From Agapanthus africanus (taxonomy: Eukaryota > Streptophyta > Magnoliopsida > Asparagales > Amaryllidaceae): a DNA stretch of 64,000 nucleotides. The stretch covers positions 102,974,045 to 103,038,044 of the forward strand of contig JASDDO010000006.1 in NCBI GenBank assembly GCA_030015575.1, in the 5' to 3' direction. Shown piece by piece: positions 1 to 11,255 of the stretch (position 1 is the stretch's first letter; each line of letters starts with the position of its first letter). The notes beneath the pieces are model-generated. The model saw only the letters and a list, made by a program, of their open reading frames with translations, had not been told where the DNA came from and did not search any database. Made by a program: the position numbers and the translations under genes.

Positions 1-975
1 ACGCCTGCAAAGAATTACAGATATGAGATCCTGATCCGGTATCCAATACCCAGGAAGTAGAGTTTATAGAAAGACAGTTTTCAATAACATACACACCTGA
101 AGCTGAAGCCGCAACCTGCTTCAGTTCCTGTGTCCTGGCCTTCCAAGCCCTGCAATCTTTCTTCCAGTGTCCACTCTTATGACAATAGAAGCATTCCTTC
201 TTTCCCACAAGCTTCCCCGCAATCATTGTTGCCTTTTCCTTTCCCTTCGTACCCACTTTACTAACACCGCCTCTTGGTTTGGCGGGGGCTTTCTTCCTCT
301 TCCCTTGGCTTTTGCCTTGGACCTAGAGGAAGAAGATCCTCCTACAAACAAAGCGGGTGTTTCCCAACCTTTCTGTAGGGTGCCCTCTGCGCTACTCAGC
401 ATGTTGAGGAGTTCTGAAAGTTCAACTTCCTTTTCTTGTAAGTTGAAGTTCAGTATAAACTGGGCGTAAGTGGATGGAAGGGACTGGAGAATTAAATCCG
501 TATAGAGTTCACTTTCCAACGTGGTCCTAAGTTCCGCGAGCTCCTCAATGTAGCCAATCATCTTAAGCACGTGGTCCGCTACCGATGATCCGACGGCCAA
601 CTTTGCCGAAAACAACTTCTTCGACACTTCGTATCTTGCGATACGAGACTGCTCTCCATACAGTTCTTTTGTATGAAGAAATATGGATTCCAAATCCATA
701 TTCTCGTGCCTCCTCTGATGTTCATTGTCCATAGAGGCAAGCACGAGGCACCTGGCCTTCGCGCAATCAATCTCCCAAGTCTTACGGATTTCCTTATCCG
801 CGACGCTGGAGGGGGGACCTGGGACGGGGGGAGCTTTGGTAGTAAGAAGATACCCCAGCTTGTCGTAAGTGATTGCCATTTCGACATTCCTGAGCCAATC
901 TTTGTAGTTTGGCTCTGTCAGTATGTTTTTATCTAGAAGTAACTTAAGTCCAGTAATGTCGAATGGTCGCTGCAA
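1..975 (-). pseudogene. Element E gag and start of protease, broken
   Basis: Encodes the UBN2-type capsid gag of copia elements, which packages element RNA in cytoplasmic particles, followed by the aspartic protease. Visible landmarks in minus-strand order: the YKDWLRNVEMAI region, DCAKARCLVLASM, YGEQSRIARYEVSKKLFSA, LYTDLILQSLPSTYAQF, then a CX2CX4HX4C zinc knuckle (CFYCHKSGHWKKDC) and the protease site DTGSGSHICNSL near base 30. Two lesions show. The ATG used by A and B (MTGLKLL) reads ATT here, so the start is lost. A one-base deletion relative to B in the Lys-rich linker (near 290-300) shifts the frame and ends it at 223. The zinc knuckle continues in another frame. Dead as a gene. Confidence 0.88.
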
Positions 976-1455
976 TTAGGAGAGAGAGAAGAAACACTTT
1001 AGCACGATGCTCTTGCAAGTTTAGAATGGTTTTTAGTTTTTCTAAACAGGATGGCTCCCACTGTCCCTCGAATCCCTCCTAAAACCATAAAGGAAGAACT
1101 AGTCGGGATCAATCCCACCGCACAATACTTGCTTAACCGTTCAGCCAGGCCAGTGTCGGTACTTCGAGGGAGGTTTTCCAACGCTTTCACGAAGTTCCTT
1201 AATTAAATAACCTCTTTTTCCTGGGGGCGTAGCCCCGCTAACACCTTTCTAGGAACCTACTAGGTTTATAGCATTGATCGTTTAGTGAGAAATTTCCCGA
1301 GGAGTAGCATATACTCACAGTAGGATCGGGATCCAAATATCATCGCGTGACGAAACTGAAGGAATCCTACCAGAATCATCACACTCCAAATGGTATGCAA
1401 ATCTAGCAAGTTTCTGTACTTATGAAACTCCCGATGTGGATTTCTGCCCCATGCT

Positions 1456-1665
1456 CTTATGACCTTGACTTTGGCCAACAAATCATAAGTCACATGTCAA
1501 GTTCTACCCGTCATTCTCCAGGTTAATTTGAATCCACCCGTACCTACCCTTGACTTTGGCCAACAAGGCAGTACGACTGTTCCAAACCAACGAATCTATC
1601 TATGCTGCACATGAATACCCAATAGCTACCAATCACTATGCCTTGACTTTGGCCAACAAACACAG
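1456..1665 (-). other. Three-hairpin array in the leader of E
   Basis: Three copies of CTTGACTTTGGCCAACAA about 90 bp apart, each between short inverted arms. Copy at 1456-1489: arms CTTATGA and TCATAAG. Copy at 1545-1570: TACC with GGCA. Copy at 1636-1665: CTATG with CACAG. In element sense the tip is TTGGC-CAAA-GTCAA with one G.U pair. All three tips are identical. The element-sense tip matches A and H but differs from C and D. Confidence 0.65.
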
Positions 1666-2743
1666 CTTGAATACTATTGACTATTCATATGAAACGACGG
1701 AGGGCTACGAATGGTTTTGGCGAAACCGTGAACGTAGTCAACTTGATATAATCGATGGAACGAGATAGCTTTTAGAAGGAGTGGCTCAAGCTCCGCATTT
1801 AAAAGTTAGTTTTGAAAAGAACCGAGTGGTTTTTCGAAAGTGTTCCAATGATTTTAACTTGGTTTATTATCTTGCATTAGTTCTTTTAATGCGTGATATT
1901 CTTGCATTAGTTCTTTTAATGCATCCTATCATTTAATCCTACCATTGCAGAAAACAACCAAAATATGACGTACGCTTATGCCATTCGCATTCGCCACGGG
2001 GCCCCGTCATCACCCGTTAGGTTACTTAACTAACGACAGAGCGGGGGCTGGGATAGCGCGGCTGTAAAACATAAGCAACGCCTAAATAGTTATAAATATA
2101 GCAATGATAGACATTACATATCACAGATGAATACATTGGATATACTAGGAATCCGCAATCCGTTCGAGCCTGCAACGAAAAGCGGATTACACGGTCGCGG
2201 TGAATAGCCAATACCCCACCCAAGACCCCTACGGGTGCGGCAAACTACCCACCAAGTACTCGGCAGTTTGTGCACCCCTCCATGGGTCTATCCTAGGAGC
2301 AAAAACAGTAAAAAAAATTATACAATGACGGCTACAACCCCGACCCGGTTGTGCGGCCAAACAAATAATAATATTACATCAATTTACATGTTACAAATGA
2401 ATGAAAGAAAAACAAAAGCTCATCTCACATCCACCCCGGCTATTCACCCGCGACAGTCCAACACATTCATATACACATTCCAATATCAAACACAGATCAC
2501 AGAGATGTATAACCCCGACTAATCGACTTATAGCAATTAGCCGACGTTCAATACATACAAACATCACAGATATAACCAATATAGTCCAAGTGTAGTGAAG
2601 TTCGGAAAAAATACGGAATTATAGGCCCCCAAAAATAAATTTCTATTCTGGAAAATCTGGGCACATATAATATATCTGAAAAATCCCAAAACCCTACCAG
2701 AAGAACACTGCACAAAACCCGATCACGAGAGGACCCTAAAAGG

Positions 2744-2793
2744 CGGCGGTTCCGCGGCAAATGCATACCTATTGCCGCGAAACCGCGGCGGTT
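2744..2793 (-). other. GC-rich leader hairpin of E
   Basis: Arms GGCGGCGGTTCCGCGGCAA (2744-2762) and a near-complement at 2774-2793, loop about 11 nt containing ATGCAT. The structure lies 191 nt downstream of the primer-binding site in element sense. Related hairpins occur at the same place in A, B, C, D, F and H. Confidence 0.7.
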
Positions 2794-2984
2794 TGAAGGA
2801 ATCAGGGGATCGTTTTTCTTGGGTGTTCTCACAAAACCCTGAGCCGAATTTAGGTGTACAACAAATTTTGTTTTGACCAGAAAAATTTTAACAGAAACTA
2901 CGGTTTTAGAAAAGTTTGGTTTTTGGATTTTTCGGTTCCGAACTTCGTTACACTTCACTACCAAGCTAGTTTAAGTTTAGTTAG

Positions 2985-2996
2985 GCTCTGATACCA
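2985..2996 (-). other. Primer-binding site of E (initiator Met tRNA)
   Basis: Plus strand GCTCTGATACCA, the reverse of TGGTATCAGAGC, complementary to the 3' end of plant initiator tRNA-Met. One base separates it from the LTR end (TGTAAGTCC at 2998). Confidence 0.92.
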
Positions 2997-2997
2997 C

Positions 2998-5087
2998 TGT
3001 AAGTCCACGTTGCGACCCCCGGTTCTTACGGGGAGGCGGAAACGGTATAAAAATCAAATTTTTAGCGCATGGGGCAACATGGACTAACAAAGTCGGGATC
3101 TTTTCTAAACTAAACTAGCAAACAAGCTAAAGAGAGTTAGCTACTCGGATGAAAGGTTATACCTAACTTGAACTCCATCTTCTTGAAAACTTGTAGAGGT
3201 TGATGGTTCTTCCTCGTTGCCTTCTTCCGTCAAAGATGGATCCACCTGAGGGTTCAACCTTCGGGCTCTTTCTCGAACTTTGAGAGGACTAGAATCTCCG
3301 GCTTGCCAAACCTTTGATCCTAGAGTGAGTAGAGAGTGTCTAAGGGGTGTTTATCTTTCAAGGAGAGGGATTCTCAACACATGAGAAGGATTCTCCTTTT
3401 ACTAGAGGAAGAAGAAGATGAAGTGAGGAGAGAGAAGCTAAATGATAGAAAAAAATGAGCTATCTTTTTCTTTCTTGCAACCATATGACAAAAGAAAAAG
3501 AATTATCAAATTAATAATAATAATGAAAATGAAATAGTTGATGGAAGGTTTAGGAATGACCATTATCATTTCAAACATTAAATGGTTTTGCAAGAATCAA
3601 AAAGCATCTTTCTTTTGTAATGATGATGGTCAAAACTTCAACCATGGTCAACAAGTCAACCATGGTCAACTAGTCAACAAAATCCAACCATGACACAATT
3701 TTATTTTATTAATATTATTAATTGATATAACATAAATCCATTAGGGTTTGGAAAAAGACGACTGTCAACTGTGCATACGCACCCGTTCCGAAACCCTAAT
3801 GAAAGTCCTCTTCCTCCTCCTCAAACAACTGTGCATACACACCTGCATTCTTGTTCCGAGGAACATGAATACTGATAGATAAAAGCAACCCCAAAACATA
3901 TACCAGAATCTGACTCAAACCAGAGCCAGCCAGTAATATCCGTCCGGACTCCAAACGTGCACAAGTGCGCGGGTGAGAACGAACCCTGTCGCAAAACCAT
4001 GCGACCTCTACACTGTTTTGCCCAGAGGCGAATACCCTCTGTGTGGGACTCTAAAGACTCGACACTACGTTGGCAGTGGGTTTAACCACAGACCGCAAGC
4101 GGCACTAGCTGTGCGTAACGGTCCCCAGGTAGATGCCGAAAAGAAGGCTGACGAGGTGAACCCCATCTGACCTCCTACTGAGTCTGAATGTGGCAGTCTC
4201 CGTACAGTCAGGTCTGTTCGTCGAATACATCGCATGTCGGGCCTAGGGGGCGGTAAAACGTCAGTCCCCTAATAGCGGTACAAGTCGTGTCGGAGTGAAG
4301 CCCAAAACACCCTGAGATAACACAGGAAGCCTACCAGTATATCTCGCTTGCCCTGGCCAGGGACTACTCGTGTAATGGCTCTCCTAGACACAGCGCGATG
4401 TCAACCCCCAATACCGGAAGAGACGAATCCTGTCTAACCGTCACTGCCTCCAAGTGCTTCGGGACTTTACCCAACTACTACCCATTTGCACGACTCCTTT
4501 GAGCCGTGGTAGGGTAGTAATCAAAGTACAGTGGGAACACACTCGAGGCGAAGTGCCAGTGTCAAGTCAGCGGACTAAGCTGTACTCATGTCAACTGGGA
4601 ACTGATAACTGACGATAGGTATAATACCAACCTGTCAGTTCCCGACGAGTCCTGTCCAGTGTGCTCGTAACACAACGAGCACCCGTATACTATCTCCAGT
4701 ACGACGTACTGATGGCTGTGGGACAGACCATCTCCCACACTGGGATGAGAAGCGCATACGCTAGTCTACTCCGAAGTATCGATGCCCTGTCTCGATAGTC
4801 CTGCGACTAGGGACCTGTATAAGGATGTGCTTATAGATTACCCAGCCCCCACTAGTGTGACTGCCATCACAACGCTGGTAATCAAGCAAAGATCCTAAGG
4901 GCTCCACTAATGCGTATAAGTGATATATTGAAATAAACACAAGTACACATTGAATTAGAAACAAACCAAGTAGCATACTACTATATTGAGCAAGAATGTT
5001 TATACAAGGTGAATATCCCAAGCTTCCATTAAGTAATATACAAACTAGTATGATACAGTAATGGCCTCTAGGGCATATACACTAACA
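2998..5087 (-). repeat. 5' LTR of element E (LTR1 type)
   Basis: 2090 bp, element sense TGTTAGTGTATATGCCCTAG...GTGGACTTACA with TG...CA ends. Contains the palindrome CCCTGGCCAGGG (4351-4362), five GTCAA motifs (W-box cores in element sense) at 3628-3678, and an inverted repeat around GTTCC-GA-GGAAC near 3853-3864. Confidence 0.92.
3628..3678 (-). promoter_or_regulatory. W-box (TTGAC) cluster in LTR of E
   Basis: Five TTGAC cores on the element-sense strand within about 50 bp. TTGAC[C/T] is the binding core of WRKY transcription factors. The clustering is seen; WRKY control of this element is inferred. Comparable clusters occur in all LTR1 copies. Confidence 0.5.
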
Positions 5088-5897
5088 AACGTCAAACCCC
5101 AATAGCTCGATAAGTCGTGTCGATATGAGGTCTATAACAATTCGAGAAACTACTGGTAACACTTACCAGTAAATCTCAGTAACCCTGGCCAGGGATTTCC
5201 TGTTATAGCCAATCGAACACAGCGCAACATCAACCCCCTATACCGGGAGAGACGAATCCCCTCCTATCTCTCATTGCCTCCATGTGACTCGGGACTGTAC
5301 CCAAAAACCACCGTTTTGCACGCCCTCTTGGACGTGGTAAGATGGAAATCAAAGCACAGTGGGAACCACACAAGACTCTATGACGATCTCGGGTCAACAG
5401 ACTACTCTGTACCAGTGTCACCAGAGAACTGCCATCTGACGTAAGGTATAATACCATCTGGGAGTTCTCGGCGAGTCCGTCCAGTGTACCCAGTCTCTAC
5501 CGAGCACCCGTATATCATCTCTGATGTCAAACACCGATGGATATGGGATCATCCATCGCCCATCTGTATGGGTCGAGAAGGTACACAGTGGTCTACTCTG
5601 GTATATCGATACCCCATCTCGATACACCCACGACTAGGGACTTTCAAGGATGTACTTATGGACTACCATGTCCCCACTAGTATGATCCACATCATAGTCC
5701 AGGTAGTCAAGTACACATCCTAAGGGCTTTACCAACATGTAATAGAGAGACAATCTGTGTACACGTTAAGGTAAAGAGTAACCAGATAGCATACTATCAT
5801 GTCGAGCAAGAAAGTCCTCCCAATATATGTCCCAGCATCCACTACAATATACATCTAATGTACAGTAATGGCCTCTAGGGCATACATATAACTAACA
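5088..5897 (-). repeat. 3' LTR of element D, promoter-distal 810 bp (LTR2 type)
   Basis: Aligns without a gap to 22961-23770 (5' LTR of D) with 21 differences by eye. Ends ...CATACATATAACTAACA, followed by AATCTCCCATTTG, the reverse of the polypurine tract. The remaining LTR lies to the left of E, outside the window. The palindrome CCCTGGCCAGGG is at 5183-5194. Confidence 0.9.
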
Positions 5898-8660
5898 ATC
5901 TCCCATTTGCACTAGGGCCATCTGTAGCAGTGGTTGTAGTATCTCATACTCAACCATCCCATAAAAGTCTCTCTCTGGGAATAGGCCTTCGTGAGTGGAT
6001 CCGCCGTGTTATCCTCTGAGTGTGCTCTCCTAACCTTGATCACCCTGGAAATCAACCATCTCCATGATCAGGCGATACTGCTTTAGAATAAGTCTGGATT
6101 ACTGATGGGACCTTCGTTCCTTGGCATAAGCCACAACTCCATTGTCTCACAATGGTTGGAACGTAGTTCATCTCATGAACCAATATATACCCAAACAACC
6201 TCTTTGGTAGCATCTTAAGTAGCGATGTGTCCTGCCTTTATCGTCTAGTATGTCACGGTATCTAGCTTGGAACTCTTCCAACATACCGTCCCTTTACTGA
6301 GGGTAAAGACAATGCCTGTGACTGACACTCAGTCGTCTTTATCACCCTGGAACACTTCCAGTGATTCTCCCCAGGTTCGATTGATACCATCTCACTACAA
6401 CTAGTGAGTATCCTAATATCCAATTAGATATATCTCATAGATCAAAACCCAGGATTTAGTAGGTATCACATTGATCCTGAATGGAGAATCTTTGCGATAA
6501 GCGGAGATCGATCGAGCGTAGCATAAGAAACTCCTTTCTTATCAAGAGTATGTCATCCACGTACTCTACGAGGATCACCACCATACTCCCTACTACCTTT
6601 TTGTTTATACAAGGTTCATCTACTATTTTGATGATGTCAAACTCTTTGACTAACTCATCAAAACAGATGTTCCAACACCGCGATGCCTGCTTTATCCTAT
6701 AAAGCATCTTGCACACGTTTCCGCTGCTCCCACTGTCTACGAGGCCCTCTGGCTGTGTACTTATAGACGCACTCTTCTAAAACAACATTTAGAAAAGCAG
6801 TCATGACACCCAACCACCAGATATCGTAGTCATGGTATGTAGCCGTGGCAAGTAGGATCTGGATGGACTTAAGCATAGCCACTTGAAAAGGTTTCATCAT
6901 TGTCCACGCCTGGTCGATGAAGAAAACCTTTAACAAGTCTAGCTTTGAAAGTCGCAACTTTTCCATGTACACCAAGTAATCTTCTCAAGATATACTTGCT
7001 CCTGATTGGAATTTAACCCTTCAGATATAGCAACCAAAGTCCATACTTTGTTGGTGTATAAGGATTCCATCTCAGATCGATAAACATCCAGCCATTCTTA
7101 CAGAGTCTCACTCCTGATGGCCAGCTCGAAACTAGTTGGGTCATCATCTCATGATGTAATCCTCGCTCCCACTGTCTTAGAGAAACCGAAGTAACTCTCA
7201 GGTGGGTGAGGAACCCTACTAGATCGGCGGAGAGGCTGAGGTTCGTTGGTATCTACTGAATCCTTTGGTTCTACCAAATTATCTGCTGTAGTTTGTATAG
7301 ATGGAACCATTCCAGTTCTACATTACAGACCTTGCCTCGAGCTTGTCCGGATTTTGCTTTTAGACATAGGCCGGACAACCCTAAATCTTAACTAGCTTAA
7401 GACATGGGCTCTTCCCTTTCCATATCACATATGAAATGGTAGGCAACTGATTTGATTGGAACCCTATTCAATAGGTATGCAGCTTCTCAAGCGCATCACT
7501 CCCAAAAGGAAATAGGTAACTCAGTAGTACTCATCATAGAGCACACCTTATCATATATGGTGTGATTGCTCCGCCCCGATATACCATCGTGCTATGGTGT
7601 ATACGGAGGAGTAATGCTGAGAGAGAATCTCATTCTCTATTAGAATAGTCCATGAATTCCGTGCTCAAATATTCTCCTCCTTGATCTCATCAAAGGACAT
7701 AATACTTATACCCGTATTGGTTCTCTACTTCTAACTTATATTCTGTGAATATCTCAAAAGGTTTTGAGTTGTGTTTCAACAGGAACATATATCTGAATCT
7801 TGAGAGATCATCAGAGAATGTAATGAAGTACAAAGAACCGATCTTGGCATGTGTATACTGGGGACCTACATACATCAACATGTATCATCCCAAGAGCTCA
7901 CTAACTCTTTCTCTGTTTCCGGTAAACGGAGCTATGGTCATCTTATCTTTGTGACATGACTGGCAAGTTTCACAAGATGTAAATTCAAACTGATTTAAAC
8001 ATGCATCTAAATGTAACTTGAGCCAGTCGGGTCGCATTGATATGACCTAGTTTACAAAGCCTCAAGAAGGATCCGTTCATTTCTGAACTCTTCCTCTTGT
8101 GTGTGTTCTGTATACTAAAGAACTGTAGTTTGATTTAGAACATCAGTGCTTTTAGATAACGTGCCTGAACCGATCAACTCTTGATATAGGAAATGTTCAA
8201 AACATTATCCAACAATACAAAATTTTATCGTTTCTTTACTAATAAAGAGACTGATATGATTTTGTATATCGGGATCGGTATCTAATAACGTTCGTTCAGA
8301 ATCAATGTATTGGTAATACAGGGTGACAGTGACCAACAGACTTGGCTGCAACTCTTGCCACGTTTTCTTCCTCATGAAACTTATCACCCGTTCTCAATTT
8401 TTCTACCCTTTTGTAGCCCTATGTAACATATTACATATCTGGGATCCTGATCCGGTATCATATACCAAGGATGCGGAGGATACTGAGAAACAGTTCTTTA
8501 TGATGAACACACCCGAAGACGATGCATCAGCATGCACTCTCTTCGTTTGGGCGGCACGGGAAATCTGGTATTCCCCAATTTCCTGCTCTGTCTTATAACA
8601 ATTATAAGTTGGAGCGGGACCAACGTTCCCCAGCTCAGTATAACAAACGGGTTCGGTCAA
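5898..8660 (-). pseudogene. Element D gag-pol remnant, heavily decayed
   Basis: Order on the minus strand is protease, integrase, RT, RNase H. Recognisable pieces: protease around 8403-8530 (DTGSGSQICN), preceded by a stub of the gag end with no intact zinc knuckle; integrase core at 7690-7881 (YFITFSDDLSRFRYMFLLKH); RT at 6456-6975 (DYDIWWLGVMTAFLN, where the usual QMDVKTAFLN has lost its Asp; then YVDDILLI); RNase H/C-terminus about 5900-6350 with almost no frame left. Nearly all gag is missing: leader-type sequence passes almost directly into the gag end near 8660-8700. The coding span is about 2.8 kb against 3.9 kb in A. It cannot make a working protein. Confidence 0.85.
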
Positions 8661-9139
8661 TATTCAAAATATTATTATCTTGATTAAGGCGTGATATGGT
8701 CGCTACCTGGAGAGAGAGAGAAGAAAACACTCAGCGTGCGCTCTTGCAAGAATAGATTGGTTATTATTTTATCTAATCAGGATGGCTCCCACTGCTTTTT
8801 ATCAAATCTTCCTTCAAACCCTAAAAGGAATGACTAGCCGGGATTAATTACACACTATAAGTTCGCCAATCTTTCAGCCAGGCCAGTGTCGGTACTTTGA
8901 GGGAGGTCCCCCGTGCTTTCGCACGAACCTAATTAATTTAAACCTCGTTTTCCCAGAGGCGTAACCCCGTTGACACCTTTCAAGACACCTACTTGATCGG
9001 CTAATTGTAATGTATAAAACTCTCCCAGGAGTAACTCTTACTCGCAGCGGGTATCGGGATCCAACTATCTCATAGAAGGTATGCAATCTCATTGCAAATT
9101 TCAACACTTGAAATTCCCGATAATTTTTCCCCTAGCGTC

Positions 9140-9171
9140 CTATGACCTTGACGCAGGCCAACAAACCATAG
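9140..9171 (-). other. Hairpin of the D array, copy separated by element C
   Basis: CTATG...CATAG arms around CCTTGACGCAGGCCAACAAAC. The tip core CGCAGG is the same as in the two D copies beyond element C (19144-19262), and unlike E or C. Confidence 0.6.
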
Positions 9172-9192
9172 TGCGCTAGTCAAGTTCAACCC

Positions 9193-9197
9193 GTCAT
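9193..9197. repeat. Target-site duplication GTCAT, left copy (element C)
   Basis: GTCAT directly before TGTAAGTCC of C; repeated at 19107-19111 directly after the other LTR. Confidence 0.93.
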
Positions 9198-11241
9198 TGT
9201 AAGTCCACGTTGCCCACCCCGGTCCTTACGGGGAGGCGGAAAACATAATAAAAATTGGATTTTTAATGACTTAGGCAACATGGACCTTGCTTGTGAGGAT
9301 CTTTACTAAACTAAAACTAGCTAAAGAAAACTAACAACTAGCTAAGTTGTAGAAAGGTTATACCTTGAGCTCGAACTCCTTCTCTCCTTGCTCGTCGGAA
9401 TGGTAGAAAGGCCTCACCTTGCTTGTCTTCTTCCGTCAAAGAAGGATCCACCCGAAAGCCTCGACCTTTAGCTTCAACTCCAAGCTAGGAGTAACTAGAG
9501 TGCAAGAAATGCTAAGACTTGAACCCTAGAAGTGAGTAGAGAAGATCAAGTGAAGGTTTTTCTCAAACTTTTTTGTTTCTCAACACATGAGAGGGAGAGA
9601 GCTTGAGGGAGAGGATGAGCAAGAGAGAGAAAAGATATGAGAGAGTGAATTATTAGTGAGCCATTCTCACTAATATGTGTGTGTTATTTTAATTAATTAA
9701 TTAGCAAGAAAATTTTCATGGTTTAATCAAGAGGTGACCATTATCATTTCACTTATTAATGCAAATTGCAAGGATCAAAGAGCATCTTCCAAATGAAATG
9801 ATCATGGTCAAATTGTCAACTTGGTCAACAAGTCAATGAAGTCAAAAGGTCAACAACAACAACCATGCACAATAATTAAGCTAATTATTAATTTACAATA
9901 ATACACACAAAAGCAATAGGGTTAATAAAATGACAATAGTCATTAACCCTAAACAAGGTCCTCTCCCTCAATCTCAAGCAACTGTGCATACGCACCCGCA
10001 TTCGTGATCCGCGGAACACGAACACAATGAGAAAAACCAATCTCAAATCATATACTAGGATCCGGCTTAAACCAAAGCCCGCTAGTATAAACTGTCCGGA
10101 CAGCAAACGTGCACAAGTGCGCGGATGCGAACGAACCCTGTCGCAAAACCATGCGACCTCTACTCATTTTGCCTAAAGGCGAATAGCTCTCTGTGTGGGA
10201 CTCTAAAGACTCGACACTACGCTGGCAGTGGGTTTAACCACAGACCGCAAGCGGCACTAGCTGTACGTAACGGTCCCCAGGTAGATGTCGATAAGAAGAC
10301 TGACGAGGTGAACCCCATCTGCACTCCTACTGAGCCTGTATGTGACAATCTCCGTACAGTCCGGTCTGTTCGTCTGATACATCGCATGGCGGCCCTAGGG
10401 GGGCGGTGAACGTCAGTCCCCTAATAGCGGTACAAGTCGTGTCGGAGTGTAGCCCAAAACACCCTGAGATAACACTGGAAGCCTACCAGTATATCTCGCT
10501 TGCCCTGGCCAGGGACTACTCGTGTAATGGCTCTCCTGGACACAGCGCGATGTCAACCCCCAATACCGGGAGAGACGAATCCTGTCTAACCGTCACTGCC
10601 TCCAAGTGCTTCGGGACTGCACCCAAAAACTACCTGTTTGCACGACTCCTCTGAGCCGTGGTAGGGTAGTAATCAAAGTGCAGTGGGAACACACTCGAGG
10701 CGAAGTGACAGTGTCAACTCAGCGGACTAAGCTGTACTCATGTCACCTGGGAACTGATAACTGACGATAGGTATATTACCAACCAACAGTTCCCGACGAG
10801 TCCTGTCCAGTGTACTCGTAACCTAACGAGCACCCGCATACTATCCCAAGTACGACGTACTAACGGCTGTGGGACAGACCGTCTCCCATACTGGGATGAG
10901 AAGCGCATACGCTAGTCTACTCCGGAGTATCGATGCCCTGTCTCGATAGTCCAACGACCAGGGACCTGTATAAGGATGTGCTTATAGATTACCCAGCTCC
11001 CACGAGTGCGAGCGCCATCACAACGCTGGTAATCAAGCAAAGATCCTAAGGGCTCTACTAATATGTATACCAGCAATATGCTAAAAGAAACACATGCACA
11101 TATTAAAGCAGAGACAAACCAAGTAGCATACTACCATTTCGAGCAAGGTTGTATATACAACTGTGAATATCCCAAGCTTCCATTAAGTAATATACAAACT
11201 AGTATGATACAGTAATGGCCTCTAGGGCATATACACTAACA
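9198..11241 (-). repeat. 3' LTR of element C (LTR1 type)
   Basis: 2044 bp, TG...CA ends in element sense. Same length as the partner at 17063-19106. Contains six TTGAC cores (9807-9853), CCCTGGCCAGGG (10503-10514) and a purine-rich AGAGAG tract (about 9590-9650; a CT-rich Y-patch in element sense). Confidence 0.96.
9807..9853 (-). promoter_or_regulatory. W-box (TTGAC) cluster in 3' LTR of C
   Basis: Six GTCAA cores (TTGAC in element sense) in 47 bp. In element sense they lie upstream of the AT-rich (TTAATTAATTAATT) and CT-rich tract where a plant core promoter is plausible. Function inferred. Confidence 0.5.
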
Positions 11242-11255
11242 ATCTCCCACTTGCA
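11242..11255 (-). other. Polypurine tract of element C
   Basis: Plus-strand ATCTCCCACTTGCA, so GTGGGAGAT in element sense, abutting the 3' LTR. It primes plus-strand DNA synthesis in LTR retrotransposons. Confidence 0.85.

Larger units (their letters stand above)
976..2984 (-). other. Element E leader (between primer-binding site and gag), non-coding
   Basis: About 2 kb without any credible gene. It matches the leaders of A, B, C and H along its length. It contains the three-hairpin array (1456-1665), the inverted repeat CGTTAG...CTAACG (about 2017-2037), and the GC-rich hairpin (2744-2793). Small open frames here are not conserved between copies and I treat them as chance. Confidence 0.8.
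1..5087 (-). mobile_element. Element E: Ty1/copia LTR retrotransposon, 5' part, cut by window edge
   Basis: Read on the minus strand: 5' LTR (2998-5087), primer-binding site (2985-2996), a leader of about 2 kb, then gag and the start of protease up to the window edge. The rest of pol and the 3' LTR lie off the left side. The right end abuts AACGT at 5088, the base run continuing the interrupted LTR2 of element D (compare GTAAACGTCAGACC at 22956 onward), so E is inserted in D's 3' LTR. The matching left target duplication is outside the window. Family: copia with an LTR1-type LTR, seen from sequence shared with A, B, C and H. Confidence 0.9.
8661..9197 (-). other. Element D leader, gag-proximal part
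   Basis: Matches the gag-proximal leader of the other copies (GGATGGCTCCCACTG near 8781, CAGGCCAGTGTCGGTAC near 8880). Holds the first hairpin of the three-hairpin array. No gene seen. Interrupted by C at 9198. Confidence 0.8.

Noticed and set aside
10125-10409. A 65-94-codon antisense frame in LTR1 (also 3973, 17990, and reversed in A)
   Set aside because: Same argument: LTR sequence identity, variable ends, no recognisable domain.
10406-10654. An ~82-codon frame on the antisense strand of LTR1, open in C (10406, 18271), B (29684, shorter), A (43899, 35755) and H (60903)
   Set aside because: The copies are similar because the LTR DNA is similar. In E the frame is interrupted (TGT to TGA), LTR2 keeps a different frame open on the other strand, and amino-acid changes look unconstrained. 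dN/dS over many copies would settle it.
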